A DNA stretch of 64,000 nucleotides from Zerene cesonia (taxonomy: Eukaryota; Arthropoda; Insecta; Lepidoptera; Pieridae), in contig NC_052123.1 of assembly GCF_012273895.1 (NCBI RefSeq), positions 2,170,001 to 2,234,000 on the forward strand, given 5' to 3'. The notes under the pieces were generated by a model. It did not search any database and was not told the origin of the DNA. It worked only from the letters and a program-made list of their open reading frames with translations. Below, piece after piece: positions 39,301 through 45,472 of this stretch (position 1 is its first letter; each line of letters opens with the position of its first letter). Position numbers and translations under genes: made by a program.

Positions 39301-40566
39301 TAATTATTGGCTTTTTATCCCGATATTTCTACGGGATACGGACTTATGCGTATGAAACCGCGGGGCGCAGCTAGTTTAATTGTAAAGTTCCCTCCGAAAA
39401 ATTAAATATTTTTATTTTTATGAGGATCCAGAGTGCAATTCACCACGTCGGCTAAGGCAAATATCGCATTTTGTCGAATTATATAAAATATAATGTTGAA
39501 GATAATAAAATATATACATAGATGTATAAAACATGTAGAAGAAATACAAATGTCACAAAAATATCATCTTAAATAACAAAAAAGTACATATCTACTTATT
39601 CATACTAAGACCTATAGAAAGTGTGCCGCACTGCAGAATGAACCAAATAGAATGATGGACGACCTCCGTATCCTTTGCTCCGCCTTTCTTATCCATTCTT
39701 TTATCCCCGTCGTCCTTTCCGTATTCTTTACCCCTTAAAAGCGGGCAACACAAATGTACACGGGTTGCAGCGATCGCTTACAATCAGGCGAACCAGCAGC
39801 TTTGTTGCCAGATTTAACATAAAAAAACAATCATATCAATGACAGTTTAAAACTCATTTAAACGTAAGAACTTTTAAATTCAGGCCACAAACACTACGTT
39901 TTTAAAATAAAAAAGTAATCTGAGCCAGGTAAGTGCACGGACGTGACTGGAATTACAAGTCAGGTCAAAAGGCCGCTTGACCGCAGAAATGTCAGTCATG
40001 TATACAGTTATTTTGCGTACCTTTAGGCCCTTTAAGGGCCCTAAGAGGCCCTTAAGAGCCCTAAGGGCCCTGTATCAAAATTTATGAGGCGGCCAATACA
40101 TTACAGGAAATTCTTTAATTCTTTAAATTTTATGATGACTTAGTATTTCGTGAAATACTAATGTATTTGAAAACATATAAATCGATCAAGAGGCGGATTC
40201 GAATCTGCGTCTTTCGGTATACCACTTTAACGCCTGGCCGAGTCGCCATGATCCCACCTTGGTTATCAAATATCTCCTTCTCTTTCGGTTTCATGGTAAT
40301 CATCAGTGTGGTCAATCACAATAGCACATTGATTAAATAACTATTGCTTTTTTAATATTTTACATCTATTTCCTATAAACTGATAAAAATCTCAGATTTC
40401 CAAATCAAACATATAAAAACATGAAAAAAAATCATCAAACATTTTTCATTGTTCACAGGAGGACGTAGAAAACATCGACCTCACTGACCCAGAGCTCAAC
40501 AAAGCAGCCACCAAGATCCAGGCGTCGTTCCGTGGCCACAAAGTGCGCAAAGACACAACTAACTAA
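12140..40566 (+). CDS. igl: IQ-motif protein, igloo (neuromodulin/neurogranin-like) orthologue, 5'-partial
   Basis: Coding exons are 12140-12334, 34313-34410 and 40459-40566 (TAA stop). Phases agree: the first exon enters with two bases of a split codon, leaves with one base that joins AT of exon 2 to make Asp, and exon 2 to exon 3 is phase 0. Each exon carries one IQ motif of the form AATKIQAxFRGHxxRK, the calmodulin-binding consensus of the neuromodulin/neurogranin/igloo family. In that family the IQ helix binds calmodulin near the neuronal membrane. Linkers are rich in Lys, Glu and Gln, as expected for this largely disordered family. The visible part is 64 + 1 + 32 + 35 residues. The N-terminus is missing: no upstream exon was recognised, and it may lie before the window or in the gap at 9488-10487. 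Three closely spaced IQ motifs and a short tail after the last one support igloo over other IQ proteins. The symbol is inferred from motif and layout only. Confidence 0.82.
12955..13057 (-). mobile_element. Helitron-like Lep1-type copy, half
   Basis: Only the half ending in ATAATATTAGTAGGA remains. Confidence 0.6.
13212..13283 (+). repeat. tRNA-like element, 72 bases, probably a pseudogene
   Basis: TCACGGG pairs with CTCGTGA at the ends (one mismatch). The D arm is GCC-GAGAGGCTA-GGC, and TTGCT/GGCAA forms an anticodon-type stem with a 7-base loop. The T stem has mismatches and loop position 33 is C, so it is not a standard functional tRNA. Confidence 0.5.
13790..13880. repeat. Fold-back MITE, half copy
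   Basis: CTTTCTTGTGTTTAATTTAA then ACGCGAGTATTATACATTTA; only one arm is present. Confidence 0.5.
13892..14042 (-). mobile_element. Short dispersed repeat (TTCAGCTTCATAATATTAGTAT type)
   Basis: Other copies are at 25242-25405 (+), 33400-33566 (+), 56627-56790 (-), 58681-58797 (-), 37008-37160 (-) and the first 57 bases of the window. Where preserved, the far end is CTAGCTGTTCG (58681), so this is probably another Helitron-like family. Confidence 0.45.
15085..15370 (-). mobile_element. GC-rich SINE, nearly complete diverged copy
   Basis: Same family in reverse, ending GAAGCGTGCTGGAATCCCAC. Confidence 0.65.
16936..17056 (-). mobile_element. Helitron-like Lep1-type copy, internally deleted
   Basis: CTAG at 16936-16939 with the hairpin, then a jump from TTATTCCAGTT to the distal end. 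Confidence 0.65.
17515..17694 (+). mobile_element. LINE 3' end with GATGAT tail
   Basis: Same sequence as 8881-9052 with few changes, ending GGCTGATGATGATGATGATG. A decayed copy lies at about 56250-56308. Confidence 0.55.
19403..19733 (-). mobile_element. GC-rich SINE, full-length copy
   Basis: Begins (in reverse) with a 17-18 base T run, then TATGTCATAGCGAGCAGCTG, and runs to CGTGCTCGACTCCCAC. It is nearly identical to the copy at 35987-36314, so both are likely recent. Confidence 0.75.
19884..20052 (+). mobile_element. Repeat related to 8030-8258, partial
   Basis: Shares CAACGCACAGCC, CTGAAATTTAGCATGCA and the GGATGAAAG region. Confidence 0.45.
20326..20508 (-). mobile_element. Helitron-like Lep1-type copy, CTAG end truncated
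   Basis: Starts inside the hairpin at CAACCCGCGTTAGTCCGTA and runs to ATTAGTATGTTAGGA. Confidence 0.65.
21054..21194 (-). mobile_element. CTAG-ended repeat (CTAGCTTTTGCCC type), internally deleted
   Basis: CTAGCTGTAGCCCGCGGCTT to TTTATACTATGTAG. Confidence 0.5.
22057..22252 (+). repeat. 98-base tandem duplication
   Basis: Units 22057-22154 and 22155-22252 share TGTCATATTCGTGTTTTATT through GACAACTGAAATAA with a few substitutions and small indels. Confidence 0.65.
22211..22324 (+). mobile_element. Helitron-like Lep1-type 3' half next to a 98-base tandem duplication
   Basis: Runs from the ATAGCTGGACAACTG region to CACAGCTAG at 22321-22324. Its left part is also present in the preceding duplicated unit. 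Confidence 0.6.
22556..22763 (-). mobile_element. GC-rich SINE, truncated copy
   Basis: 3' two-thirds of the family, ending near CACGCCGTTCTTCTGCGTG. Confidence 0.55.
22908..23122. repeat. Fold-back MITE, copy related to 42880-43083
   Basis: Shares GAAATTAAAGACTTTTAAAC, GGTCTGGAAGACCACGCTCG and ACTCGCGTAAAATCGAACAC. Confidence 0.55.
25242..25405 (+). mobile_element. Short dispersed repeat, copy related to 13892-14042
   Basis: Contains AAGCTGAAGAGTTCGTTTGT and AGGAAGGCTATAGGCTATAA. Confidence 0.45.
25725..25923 (-). mobile_element. Helitron-like Lep1-type copy, near full length
   Basis: CTAG has become CTGG at 25725-25728; the rest matches the common copy to ATTAGTAGGA. Confidence 0.7.
26085..26310 (+). 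mobile_element. Repeat related to 8030-8258, 3' end lost
   Basis: Begins in CTCAAAGGTGACTGACTCAC and contains CAACGCACAGCCGAAACCAC and GGATAAAATAGGGGATGAAA. Confidence 0.5.
27978..28182 (+). mobile_element. CTAG-ended repeat (CTAGCTTTTGCCC type)
   Basis: Full-length forward copy whose 3' CTAG has changed to TTAG. Confidence 0.5.
28289..28345. repeat. 26-base inverted repeat with 5-base loop
   Basis: Arms 28289-28314 and 28320-28345 match at 25 of 26 positions; the single difference would be a G:U pair in RNA. Confidence 0.75.
29454..29652 (-). mobile_element. Helitron-like Lep1-type copy, near full length
   Basis: CTAGCTGCTCCCCGCGG to ATTAGTAGGA, with few differences from other copies. Confidence 0.72.
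29688..29900 (+). mobile_element. CTAG-ended repeat (TATTATAAATGTGAATGTTTG type)
   Basis: Ends GGGCGAAGCCGGGTCGAACTTCTAG|T. A diverged inverted copy covers about 5160-5349. Confidence 0.5.
30348..30460 (-). mobile_element. GC-rich SINE, 3' end only
   Basis: TATGTCATAGCGGGCAACTG to CCCCCTTTATAGGGTAAGG. Confidence 0.55.
30866..31105 (-). mobile_element. GC-rich SINE, 5'-truncated copy
   Basis: T run then TATGTAATAGCGGGCAACTG, ending CGTACAAAACACAATAGC. Confidence 0.65.
31122..31319 (+). mobile_element. Helitron-like Lep1-type copy, near full length
   Basis: In forward orientation, TACTAATATTATAAATGCG to GGGGCGCAGCTAG|T. It sits just after the SINE at 30866-31105. Confidence 0.7.
33400..33566 (+). 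mobile_element. Short dispersed repeat, copy related to 13892-14042
   Basis: Contains AATAAAGCTGAAGAGATTTT and TATTGAGGAAGGCAATAGGC. Confidence 0.45.
34313..34410 (+). CDS. igl: igl exon with second IQ motif
   Basis: The acceptor is TTTTGTTTTCAG before 34313 and the donor is AAG|GTATAT after 34410. The exon completes a split Asp codon and encodes a Leu-Cys-Asn lead, the IQ motif AATKIQASFRGHQARK, and a charged tail TQVEKTKEQQDK. The open frame past 34410 runs into AT-rich intron and is not family-like. Confidence 0.88.
35987..36314 (-). mobile_element. GC-rich SINE, full-length copy
   Basis: Nearly identical to 19403-19733, ending CGTGCTCGACTCCCAC. It lies in igl intron 2. Confidence 0.75.
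36386..36547 (-). mobile_element. Helitron-like Lep1-type copy, CTAG end truncated
   Basis: Begins GTAAGTCCGTATCCCGTAG and ends ATTAGTAGGG. Confidence 0.65.
36893..36981. repeat. Fold-back MITE, half copy
   Basis: Contains TAATGAATAAATCGCGTCTA and CCGTTAAGAAGTCTTTAATT. Confidence 0.5.
38808..38836 (+). promoter_or_regulatory. G-quadruplex motif
   Basis: Four runs of 6, 5, 5 and 6 G separated by TA, AAA and AA; an exceptionally strong match to the G4 pattern. Confidence 0.75.
38846..38877 (+). promoter_or_regulatory. Candidate intronic core promoter (TATA + initiator)
   Basis: TATAAA at 38846-38851 and the arthropod initiator TCAGT at 38873-38877. The first T of TATA is 29 bases before the initiator A, the usual spacing. 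The sense is the same as igl. No downstream coding start of any length follows, so its product is unknown. Confidence 0.4.
39311..39374 (+). mobile_element. Helitron-like Lep1-type 3' end
   Basis: Only about 64 bases including the hairpin and GCGCAGCTAG. Confidence 0.6.
39663..39829 (+). mobile_element. GC-rich SINE, diverged 3' part
   Basis: Contains CCCCTTAAAAGCGGGCAACA and AATCAGGCGAACCAGCAG, with an A run at the end. Confidence 0.5.
40023..40071. repeat. Tandem GGCCC palindromes
   Basis: Repeated AGGCCC/GGGCCCTAAG units that are self-complementary; GC-rich amid AT-rich DNA in igl intron 2. Confidence 0.6.
40185..40252 (-). repeat. tRNA-like element related to 13212-13283
   Basis: On the - strand it reads TCATGGCGACTCGGCCAGGC ... 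GATTCGAATCCGCCTCTTGA. It lies about 200 bases before the last igl exon. Confidence 0.45.
40459..40566 (+). CDS. igl: igl terminal coding exon with third IQ motif
   Basis: The acceptor is TTGTTCACAG before 40459. The exon opens with an acidic stretch (EDVENIDLTDPELNK), then AATKIQASFRGHKVRK, and ends DTTN-stop at 40564-40566. The IQ core here differs from exon 2 at only two positions of the sixteen, consistent with tandem exon duplication. Confidence 0.88.
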   Translation, partial: EDVENIDLTDPELNKAATKIQASFRGHKVRKDTTN

Positions 40567-40627
40567 GCATTAACCACCCCTTCTTCAGCATTGTCTTTTG
40601 TACGTGTTATTCAAGAAAATATGTCCC

Positions 40628-40739
40628 TGAAAGGCCGACAAAGCACTTGTAACTCTCGTGTTACAAGTGTTTATGGGCGGTGGTGACCACTTAACATCAG
40701 GTCCCATCTGCTCCTTTGCTTGCTCTGCCATAAAAAAAC
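40628..40739 (+). mobile_element. SINE/LINE 3' tail in the igl 3'UTR
   Basis: AAAGGCCGACAAAGCACTTG, GTTTATGGGCGGTGGTGACC and a CATAAAAAAAC end are typical of the most common lepidopteran LINE/SINE tail. It starts 62 bases after the igl stop codon. Confidence 0.5.
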
Positions 40740-40982
40740 TTTTCATTTAAACATCTATCTCTAATCAATCGACTTCAAAATAAGGTTATTAACAATTACA
40801 CTATATTTATGAGTTCTTTTCCTCAGAACTCTCGACTGGATGAATCGATTTGGATGATTCTTATTTATTTGAATGCTGTTGCGTCGCGCGGTCCCATTTA
40901 TGTTTGGTCCAGTTCAGAAAATTTAAGGCAATTTTGCTTTTCGTTAAAAATGGTTATTTTACATTTCTCATTAAATAATATA

Positions 40983-40988
40983 AATAAA
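40983..40988 (+). terminator. igl: AATAAA poly(A) signal, candidate 3' end of igl
   Basis: The first canonical AATAAA downstream of the igl stop codon that I noticed, about 417 bases after TAA. A 3'UTR of this size would include the SINE/LINE tail at 40628-40739. Other AT-rich signals further down cannot be excluded. Confidence 0.4.
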
Positions 40989-42764
40989 TGATCGTATGAA
41001 GAAAGTTGTTTAGTTTTATTTGTTGTTTGTTGTTATTAATTCCTTTAGATTTTTTTAATGAATATTCAAATACACCGAATATTTTATTCTCTTTTCTATC
41101 TATATAATTATGTATTTTCCTACTAATTGTAGTAAAGAGTATTATTACATATATTGATATGTAATAATATTCTTTATTCATATTATTTTTATTTTTATTC
41201 ACTTATATTGTATCTGGATTCTGTAATCACCTGGATCATCAGTAAGGAATCTTCGACGCTCTATTTAAATACTAGACCTAATTATAACGAAATATCTGAA
41301 TATTGGACCTAGATTTCCAATTATAGGCATGAGTGAATGACAGTTTTGTTTTAATAAAACCAATTAAAATGTTTTTGTGGAATGTAACGAACTTTCAAAT
41401 AGTTATTTAATATTGAGCTGTACTTTGTTATTATATTATAATATTTTTTTTATTAATTATTTATTAATAATTTTTTTATATTATAATATTTTAAATAATT
41501 TGTATGTTCGAAAAGCCAATCTTTTCTTATATTTTGAAATAAGAATTGTTTTTTAACATCAAAACATAATTTGTGTTTTAAGCGTTGTTTATAATTGTTT
41601 ATATATTCCAATATTTATAACAATATGTATCTTAATACGTACAAAAGACAAGCGATTTTTATTAGTATATTTAATGACACGTCAATTCACTATTATACTA
41701 ATGTATATTATAAAATTATTATATTGTATAACTTCTACATTTAGACTATCCTTTTCCAATAAACTAGAATAACTTATCGCGTTGTCATATTCTCTCTTAC
41801 GGCAAATATACGTGAGTAAAAGAGACAGAGCATAACAGTCAACAGATAAAAAAATTCAGCAGACAACATAAATTTGTGAATTGACGTATTACTTCTTATA
41901 CTATGTAGAAAGAAAAACATTATTAATAATTGTAAAGCATGATAAATCTATCCCATTTTTCTATATATAATTCTGGACATTAATTCCTGTAAATCAATTA
42001 AAATTTTTTAACATTCCAATAAGTATTATATTTGTTGATATTTTAATATAATTGCATTGTTATCGTTTCATTTATTATATAGTTGTTAAGATTCTAGTAT
42101 AGGACGCTTATATGTTATTCAAATTAATATATAGTATTATTTGCAGGATATTTTCAGATATTAATTAATATAATAATTATTTTAATTCAATAATCTGTTG
42201 CCATAACCAACACGCATTATATTTCTGTAAATTGCCGAATGATAATGGCTTATTAAATTAAATATTTAATATTCGCCAATAAAATGCTGCATTTTTATTT
42301 CCTTCCTTTTCAGTTGAAAGAATTATTTTTTAAATAATACTATAATGAAAATAAAAGATCCCATGTCCGCCTGTTGGGCTATATTTAAACCAGAATAATA
42401 ATATTAACAAAGTAACATAAAGCCGAAGTGTTTGTCTGAACGCGCTTATCATAAAACCTACTGATCTAATTCAAATTACTGAAAAATTCTGGCCACGGTC
42501 ACAAAAAGGTCTTTGTACCAAATTTCACCAACATCGGTTCGACGGTATAGACGTGAAGGAGACCCAAATGAGCAGTCAGAATTACTTTCGCATCTGTAAT
42601 ATTCGTAGCGATATTTAAGCAGTACTGATTAAATATTATTATTACTTGATATCATTTAAAAGAGAAACTATATAAACTAAAAAAAATTAAAAAATATACT
42701 ACTAATTACTAATTCAATATCGACACTAATTGTTCTCTTGCGCATTCCGAACATTTACATAACA

Positions 42765-42765
42765 T

Positions 42766-42799
<34 letters not shown>

Positions 42800-42826
42800 C
42801 ACACACACACACGCGCGCGCGCGCGG
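42765..42826 (+). repeat. (CA)n-(CG)n microsatellite
   Basis: About 46 bases of near-pure CA followed by a 14-base CG run: alternating purine-pyrimidine throughout. Confidence 0.9.
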
Positions 42827-42879
42827 AGGAATGTAAATGTATTAAGTAATTGTTAGTTTATTGATCAATTTATACTTAT

Positions 42880-43083
42880 AGAAATTAAAGACTTTTTAAG
42901 GGATTTTAAACGCGATTTATTCATTATATTATGAACCCGACGTTTCGAACACTTTACAGCGAAAGTGGTCACGGAGAACTGACCACGGATGTGAGCACGC
43001 TCGCTGTAAATCGCGTTTAAAATCTGTTAAAAAGTCTTTAATTTCTAAATGTATAATACTCGCGTAAAATCAAACACAAGAAA
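42880..43083. repeat. Fold-back MITE with 40-base inverted arms
   Basis: Arms 42880-42919 and 43007-43046 are inverted copies with 2 mismatches in 40. The loop holds a second small inverted pair (GTGGTC / GACCAC). Family copies, partly degraded, are at 22908-23122, 13790-13880 and 36893-36981; outer sequence is CTTGTGTTTGATTTTACGCG in reverse. Confidence 0.65.
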
Positions 43084-43652
43084 ATAGTTTCTCTTGAAAA
43101 TATAGTGATATACTTTTGGGTAATTGTTAAATTAAATTGATAATAAAACCTATTTGATTACCACCAAACAAATATACAAACAAATAAATAAAACACATTA
43201 CTGGTGAAGGGCACTTCATTTCTATTGATGTTGTGTGCTAACGTAAAGCGAAACGGTAAACACTTGCACGATCACCCGTAACGACCTAGGCATACTTCCA
43301 CTGTAGGCTGAGCTAGGTTTTAATAGTACTTATATTATAAGAACGACGATTTTACCATTTCTATATGTCTATATTCTCTACTTATTAGTACTCATAATTA
43401 ATGTTTCATGCATGTAAAAGTAACTCTGTCTGTCTGTCTGTGTCTTCTTCACGCGTAAACCACTGAATTGATTTGTATAAAATTTGGTATTAAGATAATT
43501 TGAGACCTGGGAGAGGATATAGGATAAGTTTTTTTAGAAATCCCACGAAAACGGTAGTTATGCGAGTTCTTCTTCAACAACACAGGCGTAATACGAGTAT
43601 GATAATTGTTTTTTTGTTTTTAATTATATTAAATATTTGAAAATTCTAACAA

Positions 43653-43727
43653 TAGGTAGGCCGGGTGACCTAGAGGTAAAGCGTTGCTCCGATATAGCGA
43701 AAGATGCAGATTCGAATTCCTCTAACT
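43653..43727 (+). repeat. tRNA-like element related to 13212-13283, diverged
   Basis: Contains AGAGGTAAAGCGTTGCTCCG and GCAGATTCGAATTCCTCT. Confidence 0.4.
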
Positions 43728-44449
43728 GATTTCTTTATGTTTTACAAATATATAACATCACACAACTAATAAAATAATATAGTATGGTTAATGAATGATT
43801 ACTCTTCGGAATTGGTAAGAAGTGTTAGAAATTGACACTAATGGACTAAAACTACTCGTTAGCATTGACAGAAAAAGAATTTTACTTAGTCTATTGACAA
43901 CACATAATGGATAGCTTTTTTTCAGTAGGATCTAGCTATAGGTGACTGCATCTTGAAGAAAACTAAATTTTTAATTATTGATATATAAGTCTCTGGTAAA
44001 TGGCAAAACTACGTTAAGACTCAAAAATGTTTCTAAAAGTCTAATTGAATAAATTAATGTTTGAGTTGGTGTTTAACAAAAATCAGTCGAAGCTTTTCTT
44101 AAATTAATAGTTTACAGCCTTATCGTAAACAGTTGAAATAATTAAATACATTGTTCTTTTCATTCAATTGCAAGTCTATAAAAAATCAATTCTGTTCAGA
44201 AAATTATCATAGATCAGTGTAGTGTATACCTTAATATAATGGAATGAAATAGTGATGCACCGATTTATGGCACACTTTACTGTAGTGACATTTCAGCGTT
44301 GTGTGATTTTCTCACATTACTGCACGCTATTTTTAAAGGTACAAAGGTCATTATATGTTATATATTGATATCAAAAATATTGTCATTTAAATGAAATGTT
44401 TTTTTAATTCTCTGTAACGTATAATAGAACTAGGTTATTGCACGAATAC

Positions 44450-44517
44450 GAATAGGGGATGAAAGTACCATGAAAATTTATTAGGACCGAGCCGGCGAAG
44501 CTGCGGGCAACAGCTAG
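44450..44517 (+). mobile_element. Repeat related to 8030-8258, 3' end only
   Basis: Ends GCTGCGGGCAACAGCTAG|T. Confidence 0.45.
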
Positions 44518-45472
44518 TCGTGTTTAAGTGTGTAAGTGTGTTCTTCTCTGACTATCCAACTGTACATTGAAAAATGCACTCTATGCGGACAAAGTCAAGC
44601 AATTATTCTTATTATTTATATCTCATCACCAGCTCTCAAAACCTTAAATATGAATTTGGTATTTCTCCGTCCCACTTTCGTTAATAGCAATTTTACAATA
44701 TGGGTTGGTTAGTCTTTCAAATTCTAGAATAACAAAACTGAAAAATAAAACGCATCATCGCATCGAACGTGTCACGAAATATACCGACCGGTCCGATTTT
44801 ATAATACCCTAATCATGGATCAATATTCACTTCAAAATGGCCACAAACATTGAATCCTGTTTGTTTTGTCCGTGCCAACCTTTGTCAAAGTCACAAATTA
44901 GGGATAATAACTCCGGCATTTCACCGTCAGGGATTTATAGGGGCTAACGTAGATTACGGTCACATTGTCGATGTGAAATGAAATAATTGTTTTGTTCCAG
45001 GCTGAAACGACTGAAGGCTAAATACTTATCTCTATGACGGTGGTCCTTTCAACGATCAATAAATGTTTTTGTTTGGGCGAGATACGTTAGAATGTGATGG
45101 TATATCTGTTAACATCACATTCTAATGTTCGTCATAAGAATGTCTTCAGAGCTCAGTTTTATACCAAAGGAAGATTTTAAATATATATATAAAACATTAA
45201 TTTTTAGCATTAAACTCGCTATTCAAATAAACTAAATTTAAATGAAATAAGGTCGGCAATATAATATATTATAACGATAAATACAGCGCATTTTTATCAA
45301 TTGAATTGTGTTTAAAAAATTGGAAAAATGTGTTTTTTACATTATTGTCCCAAAACCAGAATAACCTTATTCGTTAAGAAATATATTCCGCTTTATTATC
45401 AATTAAACAACGCAACTATTATAATAATTTAATATAAGCTACAATTTCATCTTGAATTCTGTTTAAAATCAA

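Larger units (their letters stand above)
34411..40458 (+). other. igl: igl intron, about 6 kb
   Basis: Holds repeats, the G-quadruplex and TATA/initiator pair, and at about 37950-38110 a promoter-like stretch (GACATGTCAAACGTCAAAAG) with no supported gene. Confidence 0.65.
40989..45472. other. Intergenic AT-rich region between igl and the secreted-protein cluster
   Basis: Very AT-rich, with the CA/CG microsatellite, the fold-back MITE, a tRNA-like element, an ACTGAATTG-type dispersed repeat at about 43415-43610 and a short hairpin at 45087-45129. No coding sequence recognised. Confidence 0.6.
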
